Shown: positions 30,269 to 39,258 of the stretch, piece by piece
How the letters are laid out: every line of letters begins with the position of its first letter
Numbering within the stretch: position 1 is the stretch's first letter
From: CAVTLG01 sp963735495
GTDB lineage: Bacteria > Chloroflexota > Ktedonobacteria > Ktedonobacterales > Ktedonobacteraceae
Reading direction: 5' to 3'
Assembly (NCBI GenBank): GCA_963735495.1
Contig: CAVTLG010000009.1
Coordinates: 1,116,001 to 1,180,000, forward strand
Length of the DNA stretch: 64,000 bases
Made by a program: the position numbers and the translations under genes
Notes under the pieces: generated by a model
The model's input: only the letters and a program-made list of their open reading frames with translations
Databases searched by the model: none
What the model was told of the DNA's origin: nothing

Positions 30269-31861
30269 ATGTCTCTAGTCTCGCATATGCCTACCGTGAC
30301 ACTGCCAGAGCACTTCAATGTTGCTACCTATTTTCTTGATCGTCATCTTGCCGAGGGACGAGGCACTCACACCGCGATTTTCTTCGATGGCGAGACCTAC
30401 ACCTATGCCCAGATCGCCGAACTCACGAACCGCGTGGGGAACGCCTTGCTTGATCTCGGCATAGAGATCGAGCAGCGCGTCGCGCTCTTGCTGCTTGATT
30501 CCCCCCAGTTTGCGGCAACCTTCTTTGGCGCAATCAAAATAGGTGCCGTTCCCGTTCCCTTGAATACGCTGCTGCGTCCAAGCGATCTCCTCTACATGCT
30601 CAATGATAGCCGCGCCAAAGTCTTATGTCTGCATGCCAGTCTCTGGAAAAATGTTCAGCCGCTGCTTTCCCAACTCCCCTATCTGCGTCATATTGTGGTC
30701 GTTGGACTGGCAGAACAGGAGCCCGAAACCAGCACACGGCACGATTTTGAGCGCTGGACACAGCGCGCGTCCGCTGAACTGGTCGCCGCCAACACCAGCA
30801 AAGATGATAGTGCCTTCTGGCTCTATAGCTCCGGCAGTACCGGTTTCCCCAAGGGCTGCGTCCATTTGCAGCATGATATGCTCTACACAACCGAGTATTA
30901 CGCCAAAAGCATTCTTGGTCTGACCGAAAATGATCGCTGTTTCTCCGCTTCCAAGCTCTTTTTCGCCTATGGGCTCGGCAATGGTCTCTCCTTTCCCTTT
31001 GGCGTTGGTGGAAGCGCGATCCATTATCCAGGCCGACCAGTGGCAGAGGATATTCTGCGCGTTGTCGAGCAGCAGCGTCCCACCGTATTCTTTGGGGTTC
31101 CCACCCTCTATGCCAGTATGCTGGCGCTTCCCGATGTCGAAAAGCGTTTTGATTGCTCCTCGGTGCGCTTCTGCGTGTCTGCTGGGGAGGCGTTGCCAGC
31201 CAGTATCTTGCAACGCTGGCAGGATACCTTTCACGTGGATATTCTTGATGGCATCGGCAGCACTGAAATCCTGCATATCTTTATCAGCAACCGACCTGGC
31301 GATATTCGTCCTGGCAGTACAGGAAAACTTGTACCTGGCTACGAGGCGCGCATTGTCGATCATACTGGCCAGGTCGTTCCCACGGGAAACATGGGCACGC
31401 TCATGATTCGGGGTGAAAGCACCACGGCATGCTACTGGAATAAGCATGAAAAGACCAAGGATACAATCAATGGGCACTGGATTGCGACGGGTGATACCTA
31501 TTATCAGGACGAAGACGAGTATTTCTGGTACTGTGGCCGTGCCGATGACATGTTACGGGTGAACGGGCTCTGGGTTTCTCCGGCTGAGGTGGAAAGCGCG
31601 CTCATCGAACATCCCGCCGTCCTGGAAGTTGCGGTGGTGAGCACCTATGATGACCAACACCTGCCCAAGCCCAAAGCCTACGTGGTTCTCCAACGTGGTT
31701 CTGAGCCATCGGAGGCCCTGGTAGAAGAACTGACCACCTTCGCCAAGGGGAAATTACCCTCCTATAAGGTTCCCCACCAGATTGAGTTTCTCACCGAACT
31801 GCCCAAGACGGCAACCGGAAAGATCCAGCGTTTCGCTTTACGGGAGACGCTGCCTGCATAG
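30269..31861 (+). CDS. Benzoate-CoA ligase family acyl-CoA synthetase
   Basis: 530 residues from the ATG at 30269 (AAGGAGG 9 nt upstream). AMP-binding motif 'YSSGSTGFPKG', 'DGIGSTEILHIF', 'WIATGDTYY' and the C-terminal 'PKTATGKIQRFAL' (adenylation lysine) are present. The 'GSTEILHIFISN' phrase is closest to benzoate-CoA ligases, so it probably activates benzoate or another aromatic acid with ATP and CoA. With the epoxidase genes, a phenylacetate-type substrate is also possible since no other CoA ligase (paaK) is here. 170 bp without a gene separate it from the hydratase. Confidence 0.88.
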   Translation: MSLVSHMPTVTLPEHFNVATYFLDRHLAEGRGTHTAIFFDGETYTYAQIAELTNRVGNALLDLGIEIEQRVALLLLDSPQFAATFFGAIKIGAVPVPLNTLLRPSDLLYMLNDSRAKVLCLHASLWKNVQPLLSQLPYLRHIVVVGLAEQEPETSTRHDFERWTQRASAELVAANTSKDDSAFWLYSSGSTGFPKGCVHLQHDMLYTTEYYAKSILGLTENDRCFSASKLFFAYGLGNGLSFPFGVGGSAIHYPGRPVAEDILRVVEQQRPTVFFGVPTLYASMLALPDVEKRFDCSSVRFCVSAGEALPASILQRWQDTFHVDILDGIGSTEILHIFISNRPGDIRPGSTGKLVPGYEARIVDHTGQVVPTGNMGTLMIRGESTTACYWNKHEKTKDTINGHWIATGDTYYQDEDEYFWYCGRADDMLRVNGLWVSPAEVESALIEHPAVLEVAVVSTYDDQHLPKPKAYVVLQRGSEPSEALVEELTTFAKGKLPSYKVPHQIEFLTELPKTATGKIQRFALRETLPA

Positions 31862-31878
31862 AAGAGGAGTGTGAAACT

Positions 31879-33372
31879 ATGACAAACGAAGTGGCCGCTA
31901 TTGCACCATACCCGTTCTTACAGAGACAGCCAATCAAACTGCTGATGGGAGGACAGTGGGTTGAAGCGGCAAACGGAAATACCTTTGCCACGCTCAATCC
32001 AGCCACGGGTGAAGAACTGGCCAGGGTCGCGGAAGGCAGTGCCGAAGATATCAATCGGGCGGTTGCGGCAGCCCGTCAGGCCTTTGAGAGTGGTCCCTGG
32101 CCGAAACTGACACCTTCTCAGCGTGGGCGCTTGCTCTTGAAGCTGGCGGATCTGATTGAGCAGAACGCAGAGGAACTGGCCACGTTGGAGACGCTCGACA
32201 ATGGGAAGCCCATCCGCTATTCGCGCGGGGGTGATGTGCCCCTGGCGGCGGATCACTTCCGCTACTTCGCCGGCTGGGCAACCAAGTTGGAGGGCGAAAC
32301 GATTCCTGTCTCCATTCCCAACATGTTTACCTATACCCTGCGCGAGCCGGTCGGAGTGGTTGGACAGATCATCCCCTGGAACTTCCCACTGCAAATGGCC
32401 GCCTGGAAACTGGCTCCCGCGCTCGCCTGCGGCAATACCGTGGTACTCAAGCCGGCGGAACAGACACCCCTGACCGCGCTGCGCCTGGGCGAACTGGTCT
32501 GCGAGGCTGGTTTTCCTGATGGCGTCGTCAATATTGTGGCTGGCTTTGGTGAGACGGCGGGTGCAGCTCTGGCAGCGCATCTGGATGTGGATAAAATCGC
32601 CTTCACCGGTTCGACGGAAGTGGGCAAGAAGATCCTGCATGCCAGCGAGGGCAATTTGAAAAAGATCACCCTGGAACTGGGAGGCAAGTCGCCCAATATC
32701 ATTTTCCCGGACGCCGATCTGAAATATGCGATTCGGGGAGCGATGAACGCCATCTTTTTCAACCAGGGCCAGGTGTGCACGGCGGGCAGCCGCCTCTTTG
32801 TGCATAAGGCCGTCTATGAACAGGTGGTCGATGGCTTGAGCGAGGTGGCCAGCAAGATGAAACTGGGAGCAGGCATGGATGCGGCAACGGAGATGGGGCC
32901 GCTGGTGTCGCAAGAGCAGTTGGAGCGTGTCACACAGTATATCGCTGTTGGCAAACGCGAGGGTGCGACAACCAGAACGGGCGGCGAAAGAGCGGGTGGC
33001 AACCTGGCGCGTGGCTACTTTCTCCAACCGACCGTCTTCGATGGGGTGCGCGACGAGATGACGGTTGCGCGCGAAGAAATTTTTGGGCCAGTGGTGGTGG
33101 CCTTGCCGTTTGAGGACGTAGAAGAAGTGGCGCGTCGAGCGAATGCATCGCAGTACGGATTGGCCGCCGGCATCTGGACGAACGATGTGAAAAAGGTGCA
33201 TCGCGTGGCTGCCGCCTTAAAAGCGGGTGTGGTCTGGGTGAACACCTACAACCAGTTCGATGCGGCGGCCCCGTTCGGTGGATACAAACAGAGTGGATAT
33301 GGCCGGGAAATGGGACATGCCGTGCTGGATGCCTATACCCAGACCAAAACCGTGTGGGTCAATGTCCGTTAG
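31879..33372 (+). CDS. NAD-dependent aldehyde dehydrogenase (phenylacetaldehyde type)
   Basis: 497 residues, full length. 'PWNFPLQMAAWKLAPALACG' binds NAD, 'TLELGGKSPN' has the general-base Glu and 'NQGQVCTAGSR' has the nucleophilic Cys. 'MGGQWVEAANG' and the end 'SGYGREMGHAVLDAYTQTKT' are typical of betaine/phenylacetaldehyde dehydrogenases. In this cluster it would oxidise an aromatic aldehyde to the acid that the CoA ligase then activates. It follows the ligase by 17 bp. Confidence 0.9.
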   Translation: MTNEVAAIAPYPFLQRQPIKLLMGGQWVEAANGNTFATLNPATGEELARVAEGSAEDINRAVAAARQAFESGPWPKLTPSQRGRLLLKLADLIEQNAEELATLETLDNGKPIRYSRGGDVPLAADHFRYFAGWATKLEGETIPVSIPNMFTYTLREPVGVVGQIIPWNFPLQMAAWKLAPALACGNTVVLKPAEQTPLTALRLGELVCEAGFPDGVVNIVAGFGETAGAALAAHLDVDKIAFTGSTEVGKKILHASEGNLKKITLELGGKSPNIIFPDADLKYAIRGAMNAIFFNQGQVCTAGSRLFVHKAVYEQVVDGLSEVASKMKLGAGMDAATEMGPLVSQEQLERVTQYIAVGKREGATTRTGGERAGGNLARGYFLQPTVFDGVRDEMTVAREEIFGPVVVALPFEDVEEVARRANASQYGLAAGIWTNDVKKVHRVAAALKAGVVWVNTYNQFDAAAPFGGYKQSGYGREMGHAVLDAYTQTKTVWVNVR

Positions 33373-33393
33373 AGAGTAAAGAGAGAAACACGC

Positions 33394-33816
33394 ATGCCGT
33401 CCGTACACGTTGTGCTTCGAGTGCCTTTTTCTGATGTGGATCAATCAAAACGCATTCATTTCATCGCCATGTTTCGCTATATGGAGGCGGCGGAACATGA
33501 ACTGATGCGCGCCATTGACTTCCCTTTTACGCGCCTGCTTCAGGATTTCGAGGCACCTCGTGTGCATGTTTCCTGTGATTACCGGGCAGCGCTGTCCTAT
33601 GATGACTGGTTGGCTGTCGAGGCATGTATCGAGAAGGTGGGCCGCAGCTCCTGGACAATAGGCTTCTCCATGCGCTCGCTTCCCACGCGCGAAAGCGCGG
33701 TCGAGGAGGGAACGCTAGTAGCTGAAGGCCAGATGATCATCGTCTTAATGGATCGACAGACACAACGTGCAACTCCCTTACCGGATGAGCTACGCCAGGC
33801 TCTGGTACAGGCATAA
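33394..33816 (+). CDS. Hotdog-fold acyl-CoA thioesterase
   Basis: 140 residues of the 4-hydroxybenzoyl-CoA thioesterase/YbgC group: 'VPFSDVDQSKRIHFIAMFRYMEAAEHEL' with the conserved Asp and the long helix, then 'VSCDYRAALSYDDWLAVEA'. It would release CoA from stalled ring-opening intermediates, the detoxifying role that PaaI or PaaY play elsewhere. Cytoplasmic and part of the operon. Confidence 0.82.
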   Translation: MPSVHVVLRVPFSDVDQSKRIHFIAMFRYMEAAEHELMRAIDFPFTRLLQDFEAPRVHVSCDYRAALSYDDWLAVEACIEKVGRSSWTIGFSMRSLPTRESAVEEGTLVAEGQMIIVLMDRQTQRATPLPDELRQALVQA

Positions 33817-33855
33817 GCTTCTCACTGCTGTTGATAAAAGCAAGGAGCGAGATAG

Positions 33856-34356
33856 ATGGAACAGATTTATGGGGGGGAGAAAGCAACCATGACGCTCTAT
33901 TATGAGGATCTTTCTGTCGGGCAAACGTTTACAAGCCCTGCACGCACCGTCACAGAGACGGATCTCCTGCACTTTGCCATGTTGTCGGGGGACAGGAATC
34001 CTATCCACACGGATAAAGAGTTTGCGCGCCAGACATTGTATGGACAGCCCGTGGTGTACGGTCTTCTCGACATCACTATTCTCACCGGCCTGATGGATCG
34101 GATGAATCTCTTTCATGGGTCTGCCATCGCGATGCTTGGGATTCGGGATTGGCGTTTCAAAAACCCCATTTTTGTGGATGATACCATCCATTTTGTCATG
34201 GAGATCACCTCCAAGCGCCTGACGAGTAGCGGTGATCGCGGCATCGTCGACCGCACGTTTACCTTACTCAACCAACGCCATGAGGTAGTGCAAGAGGGGC
34301 ATATTGATCTTCTTATTCGCCTGGCAAACGGGAAGACACAGGAGGAACGCCGATGA
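33856..34356 (+). CDS. MaoC-family enoyl-CoA hydratase
   Basis: 166 residues. Hotdog fold with 'DLLHFAMLSGDRNPIHTDKEFA' and 'PVVYGLLDI', the hydratase 2 motif with catalytic Asp and His. AAGGAG precedes the ATG at 33856; the in-frame ATG at 33892 is the alternative. It hydrates enoyl-CoA to the R-3-hydroxy form, which the following FabG/PhaB-like reductase would oxidise, so the two form a beta-oxidation-like pair. Stop and next start overlap by 4 bp. Confidence 0.85.
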   Translation: MEQIYGGEKATMTLYYEDLSVGQTFTSPARTVTETDLLHFAMLSGDRNPIHTDKEFARQTLYGQPVVYGLLDITILTGLMDRMNLFHGSAIAMLGIRDWRFKNPIFVDDTIHFVMEITSKRLTSSGDRGIVDRTFTLLNQRHEVVQEGHIDLLIRLANGKTQEERR

Positions 34357-35096
34357 AATTGTTAGAACAGCGCGTGGCTGTCGTGACAGGGGCAGCGCAA
34401 GGCATTGGTTTAGCTATTGCGACCACCTTTGCCCAGCAAGGTGTAGCCGTTGTCCTGGCCGACCTCAACATCGAAGGCGCTCAAGCAGCAAGAGCCCACC
34501 TGGAGGAACAGGGTGCCAGGGCGCTGGCTCTGCAAGTAGATGTGCGCGAACCGGATCAGGTTCAGCAGATGATTGAGACAGCCATCTCCCGCTGGGGGAG
34601 CCTGGATGTGCTGGTCAATAACGCAGGGATTACCCGTGACGCAACTATGCGCAAAATGACGCTCGAAAACTGACAACTGGTGATCGACGTTCACCTGAAA
34701 GGTGCCTTCCTTGGCACGCAGGCCGCTGCGGCGGTCATGCGCGAACAAAAGCGGGGAGCAATTGTAAATATCTCTTCTATTTCTGGCAAAATCGGACTGG
34801 TTGGGCAAACCAACTATAGCGCAGCAAAGGCTGGCATCGTAGGTTTGACCAAAGCGGCAGCCAAAGAGTCAGCCCCACACAATGTGCGTGTCAACGCGGT
34901 CCAGCCAGGTCTGATCCGCACAGCGATGACCGGGGCGTTACGGCCAGAGATCTGGGCACAAAAGGTCGCTGACACGCCTATGAAGCGAGCTGGCGAGCCG
35001 GAAGAAGTCGCTAACGTTGTGCTTTTTCTGGCCAGCGATCTTTCAAGCTATATGACCGGCACCGTGATCGAGGTGACAGGTGGACGTGATATGTGA
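34353..35096 (+). pseudogene. fabG: FabG-like 3-oxoacyl reductase with in-frame TGA
   Basis: One frame of 248 codons, broken at codon 107 by TGA (34671-34673). Upstream: 'TGAAQGIGLAIA' cofactor motif and 'NNAGITRDATMRKMTLEN'. Downstream, in the same frame: 'QLVIDVHLKGAFLGTQAA', the catalytic 'SSISGKIGLVGQTNYSAAKAG' pattern and the 'VTGGRDM' end. FabG proteins have Trp at this spot ('MTLE.W..VIDV.LKG'), so TGG became TGA by one base. The rest is undamaged, which suggests a very recent mutation, a sequencing error or read-through. It would complete the pathway as a hydroxyacyl-CoA dehydrogenase/reductase. Confidence 0.85.
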
Positions 35097-35128
35097 GCAC
35101 TCGCCAAAGGCGTATGGCGAGTGCTCAC
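35093..35128 (+). terminator. Terminator of the catabolic operon
   Basis: Perfect 13-bp inverted repeat (GTGAGCACTCGCC at 35093-35105, complement at 35116-35128), overlapping the fabG stop codon. Confidence 0.7.
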
Positions 35129-35146
35129 AGTTAACGAGCCAGAAAG

Positions 35147-35176
35147 CCCCGCTCCATTCATGGCGGGGATGAATGG
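35147..35176 (+). other. Compact pseudoknot resembling an omega-RNA end
   Basis: CCCCGC (35147-35152) pairs with GCGGGG (35163-35168), and the loop CCATTCAT (35154-35161) pairs perfectly with ATGAATGG (35169-35176). This H-type pseudoknot with an 'AAGCCCC...GGGGAT' frame resembles right ends of IS200/IS605-type elements, where it closes the TnpB guide RNA. No matching tnpB lies directly to its left, so it may be an orphan end. Confidence 0.5.
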
Positions 35177-35370
35177 CTCCTCCTCTTGGGGCGCGATGGG
35201 GGGGTGAAAAATACCCCCAAATGCGTATGTACATTGAAATATTGTTTTGCTATACTCCGCGTGTAGCACATTGACAACGGAATCATGCTTGCAAGTTCTA
35301 GAGTAAATCGCTCCTTTCGGGAAAAGCATGAGCATCCCAAACCAAGAACTCCCAGGAAAGACACACGTAG

Positions 35371-35583
35371 AAGCTCTGGAAACAGGGGCTCTCTATTGAA
35401 GTAGTCAACGTTACCGAGAACCCGATTGAAGATATCATTGCTGATTTTGTGAGCATTTTGTACAGCTTTTGCGCGAGGCTCTATGGGCAACGTCGGGCCA
35501 AGCGCAAGACCGAGAAGATTGTGCAGGATTTGAACGTTCAGACAGAGCAGAAGAAACCACAAGAAGAACGTGCAGCTAGTTGA
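35371..35583 (+). pseudogene. tnpA: 3' remnant of IS607 serine-recombinase tnpA
   Basis: Open frame after a TAG at 35368-35370 giving 'KLWKQGLSIEVVN', 'IEDIIADFVSILYSFCARLY' and 'GQRRAKRKTEKIV', then a stop at 35583. 'SF.ARLYGQRRAKRK' is the C-terminus of IS607-family serine recombinases. The N-terminal MerR-like and catalytic serine parts are absent, so the element cannot move by itself. Confidence 0.75.
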
Positions 35584-35589
35584 GCAACA

Positions 35590-37029
35590 GTGCATGGGAG
35601 CATGAAGGCTATGAGGAAGCAGCGAAAGAAGCGGGCGAAGAAGGGTGAACCGCAAACCATCACAAAGGCAGTCACGCATATCGGGCTGGAAGCTTCCAAT
35701 CCAGGGAAGCTGACCGCACTGGATGCACTTGCTGAGGTGTATCTTGAGCTGACTCAGCAGTACGTCACCCTCTTTTGCACCGACGAGGTGCCCGACAGCT
35801 TTCGTGCCCCCTCCTTTCCCACTCCCCTCTCGGAGCGGTGGCATCGAGTGGCAATTCAACAGGCAGCAGGCATCGCCAAGTCGTGGCGGTCCAATCGTGC
35901 CAACGCCTATCAAGACTACCTCGACGCGCTTGCCGAGTACCAGGAACAACAGACAGATGGAACCCTGGAAGAAGGAACAAGGGAACCCGAGTGGCGCGAG
36001 TGGAACATTCCGATCTTGCAACAGCCCTGCATCCAGGCGAACGCCAATGTCGTCAAGCTTGAGGCGTCCCTTGACGGCACGTTTGACTACTGGCTCAAGG
36101 TCAGTACCCTCGAATTTCGCAAACAGTTGTTGGTGCCGGTCAAGCTTGCTGACTATCACAAAGAGGCCCTCACCGACCCAGAAACGAAAAAGCGCCGCCC
36201 GATTAACAGGAGTGTGACACTGAACAAACGAGACAATGCATGGTGGTTGACCCTCACCTATGATGAGACGGTAGCCGTTCAGACCGAACCAGATGCGCTG
36301 GTCATCGGCATGGATGTCGGCATCGCCAATTTCATCACGACATCCGATGGCAAGCAATACGGCACCTTCAACGGAAAGTTACGCGAACGACAAAAGCGGG
36401 ACCGCGAAAAACGCCGCAGGAAGGCCAAGCTGAGATCGTGCCTGGAAAAGAAAGGCACACCGAAGGAAAAGCTTCCCTCAACGACCAGCGCGACAGGGCA
36501 GCGGCTTATGCGCCACGTCAAACAATCGATCAACCGAGCGGTCAACCTCTGTTTCAAGGAGCACGAAGGCTGTCAGTTTGCGTACGAACAGCTTTCGGTA
36601 GCTTCCATGCGCCACAAAGCACGCACTATGAATGCTTATATGCGAGCGTCCAATTTAGCGCATATTCCCGACCAAATCACCTGGAATGCGACCAAGCGCG
36701 GTGTGCAGGCAACACGAGTGAAGAGCGCGTACTCCTCACAAGAATGTCATGTGTGCCATTATGTGGACCGGAAAAACAGACCCAATCAGCAAACGTTTTG
36801 CTGTCGAGTTTGCGGTCACACGACACACGCCGATATCAACGCCTCTCAGAATATCGCGTCCAGGCTCGGTGATGTGGAATTGCGCTCCTGTCAGAACCGG
36901 CAGAAAGTCAAAGCACTGCTCCTCAGACGACATGAGCAGTGGAAGCAGAAATTCAGCTTGGTCGTAGTCCAAGCTCCCGTCCAGTTGGGTTTGTGGGCAA
37001 GCTCACAGGCTTCAACGGACGTAGGTTAA
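35590..37029 (+). CDS. tnpB: TnpB RNA-guided nuclease (IS607/IS605 accessory protein)
   Basis: 479 residues from a GTG start. The RuvC nuclease residues are visible: 'IGMDVGIANF' (Asp), 'FAYEQLSVASM' (Glu) and 'HADINASQNIA' (Asp). The zinc finger 'CHVCHYVDRKNRPNQQTFCC' with 'RVCGH' sits between the last two. TnpB is a small ancestor of Cas12 that cuts DNA guided by an RNA from the element's right end. It is longer than the common 380-400 residues, with an extended N-terminal part. All key residues are present, so it may be active although tnpA is broken. Confidence 0.92.
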   Translation: MHGSMKAMRKQRKKRAKKGEPQTITKAVTHIGLEASNPGKLTALDALAEVYLELTQQYVTLFCTDEVPDSFRAPSFPTPLSERWHRVAIQQAAGIAKSWRSNRANAYQDYLDALAEYQEQQTDGTLEEGTREPEWREWNIPILQQPCIQANANVVKLEASLDGTFDYWLKVSTLEFRKQLLVPVKLADYHKEALTDPETKKRRPINRSVTLNKRDNAWWLTLTYDETVAVQTEPDALVIGMDVGIANFITTSDGKQYGTFNGKLRERQKRDREKRRRKAKLRSCLEKKGTPKEKLPSTTSATGQRLMRHVKQSINRAVNLCFKEHEGCQFAYEQLSVASMRHKARTMNAYMRASNLAHIPDQITWNATKRGVQATRVKSAYSSQECHVCHYVDRKNRPNQQTFCCRVCGHTTHADINASQNIASRLGDVELRSCQNRQKVKALLLRRHEQWKQKFSLVVVQAPVQLGLWASSQASTDVG

Positions 37030-38935
37030 AGGAGAACATGTAGGCATGGAATATTTGTCCATATTTTTTGCAACTATTCGTCTCTATGGTCGCATCCACG
37101 ACTGGCAGCGACTCGCTAATGGCGGTATTGTTATACGGCTTGAGGCCAAGACGCACCAGTTCCAGGAAACCAGCATCCACGACATCACGCTGATCAACCG
37201 TCGCGCCGCCGTTGCCCAGATTATAGCTGATCGCCGCGTTGGGATCGCCGGTTTTTGATAAGCGAATGTAGTAGGGATGCTTCGCCAGAGAGCCGGTAGT
37301 CGTTACAGCGTAGCTCTCAATCGAACGCTGCCAGTCATCGGCCACGCCGAGCCAGACGTTCGCGCTCTGCACATCGTGGTTAGCTTGCGCGATATGCGCA
37401 GCCGCAACCAGACCAGCGATTTCAGCAGCTATCGTCGAAGGCGAATAGCCGCTCTGCTCTTCCCAACGCTCCACTCCGTAGGATGGGCCATGCGCTATAA
37501 TAAAATCTGCCGCCAGTTTGATATGGTTTGTATACAGACTGGCGTCCGTCATGCCCATCTGGTCGGCCATGATGATGGGATAACTGGCCTCATCCAACTG
37601 CACGCCCCCGGTATCTGGAGCCACTTTACCATTTAGCAGGCTATTGCGCGGCATTGAGCCATCCGCTAGTTGCTGTTTATCAAACAGGAAATTTACCAGA
37701 TCGCGGGCCGTTGACCAATCGCCGTCCAGATAGAAGCCAGTCCATGCCTCGTAGAGATCCCGCGCAAAGACCTCGCGGTAGGAGCCAAAGAAGGAATCGC
37801 TCGTGGTATTGGCCGCAACAGCCTGACCCCAGGGCGAGGCCAGACCGGCGATCTCGGCACCAATAAATGTTTTATCCTCAGAAGCCTTCAGTACATTCAC
37901 GTTCAGATAATATTCATCGCGCAATGCGCGACTAAACGTGAGCGACGGAGCAACCAGACGCGTATCATACTGCTCCCAGCCCGCTTCAAACCGCGTGCGG
38001 ATCGCCCCAAACGGTTGACGTAACGACGCCTGCGCGGCACTGACAGCCTGGGACTGCTGGTTGCCAAAGCCGAGCGTCAGGGTAAGATCCCCACTATGCG
38101 AGAGATCCAGCAGAGCGGTTTGCTCGACATTGCCATTATCCGCAGCAGTATACATCTGGGTTAAGGCATGCGTGGCTGCGAGCTGCGTCAGACCATCGCT
38201 AGCGGCACCGACGAAGCCATTGCTCACCTGCGAAAATGGTCGTGAGGCGTCCAGTGCGCTATACACTGGTAGTGCATACGTGCGATTCACGGCATTGGTT
38301 GTTGTATTCGTATCATAGGCGACCGGGATAGCGTGACCGGTCGCTGTATCGATGGTCGCACTATCGGCACCGACATTTGTGCTGCCACCGCCCCCATTGC
38401 CATTGATGAGCGGATCGTAACGCACGTAGAGCTGGTAGTCTGAGAGCTTCCCAACCAACGGCTGAAAATGGAGCTGCATCACCACTGTATTCTGGTCGGG
38501 ATCGGTCAGATAATCCGTGATAATGCGGTATTTGCCGCTTTTGGCGGTTGCCGTCACCTGACAATCCAGCGCATGCTCGTTCAGCAAACGCACTGTATAG
38601 GTCGTGTCGCGCGTCTGCACATCGGTGAAAGTGCGCCCATCAGAGACAATGTACTGGAGCGTGTTGACGTTTGTATTATCAATCGTTGGGAAATACACAT
38701 CGCTCAAAACACCGTCCGCCAGCGTAAACCAGACCTTGGAGGTAGTATTTTCAGCCGTTCCAACGCAATCTTTACGCGCCAGATCAAAATAAGAGGCTGC
38801 ACCAGGGCCGTCCATAGCAGCCACTCCGGCTGAGTTGGCGGCGAACGCATGCGAAACAACCGACATGAGAAGAATCACCATAATCGCGATAACCGGTAAA
38901 ACTGCGCGCCATCGTGGGTGGTGGGAGTGCTTCAT
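36953..38935 (-). pseudogene. Secreted GH15 glucoamylase, 3'-truncated at the IS607 element
   Basis: From the ATG at 38935 (AAGGAG 9 nt upstream): signal peptide with 'ILLMSVVSHAFAANS', an N-terminal beta-sandwich domain and an alpha/alpha barrel with 'SYREVFARDLYEAWTGFY' and 'GVERWEEQSGYSPST', where the general-acid Glu of GH15 lies. After 'PVVDATIETN' (near 37067) the frame runs into IS sequence and stops inside tnpB at 36953. The usual continuation with the catalytic base and the barrel's end is absent, and I find no second half left of the element. The enzyme, which releases glucose from starch-like glucans, is therefore very likely inactive. Confidence 0.85.
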
Positions 38936-39258
38936 CAATGATCGCTCCTTTTCCATTGCTCCTCATTCACAGGCAAACATCGCATTTTGAGGAGCAGAGA
39001 ACATCACATAACAACAGTACAATCATAGCGCCGAGCAGGCTACGCTAGCACGCTGAGCAAAAGTAGCTGCATTGCATTATACCAGTGTACACAGAGATAC
39101 GCTGTGTCTCATCTGATTACCAGCAAGAAGCATGCCATATAGTGTGCTGCGATGGCTTGTGAGAAGCAGTGTGGAACGATGTATCCCCTTTTGTATCGTC
39201 TTTCTGGCAAAGTGTGCTTCTAAGCAAGTATGCGGCAAGAAGCATGCCAGAATGTGTG
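38936..39258. other. Intergenic region with a direct repeat
   Basis: 323 bp between two minus-strand genes. GCAAGAAGCATGCCA occurs twice (39123-39137 and 39235-39249), both followed by a TGTG-containing stretch. It must hold the glucoamylase promoter. No gene is seen. Confidence 0.5.

Larger units (their letters stand above)
35371..37066 (+). mobile_element. IS607-type element (decayed tnpA, intact tnpB)
   Basis: Contains the tnpA remnant and tnpB. The left limit is unclear and may reach about 35280. The right limit is put where glucoamylase sequence resumes at about 37067. Near the right end a phrase 'CAAGCTCACAGGCTTCAAC' (37000-37020 region) looks like the end hairpin of TnpB elements. Confidence 0.65.

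Noticed and set aside
31918..33201. 427-codon open frame on the minus strand
   Set aside because: Antisense to the aldehyde dehydrogenase gene, which has full family motifs; no start site or recognisable domain.
35158..36357. 399-codon open frame on the minus strand
   Set aside because: Antisense to tnpB and the IS left part; cysteine- and leucine-rich noise. Also checked for the missing glucoamylase half and it is not there.
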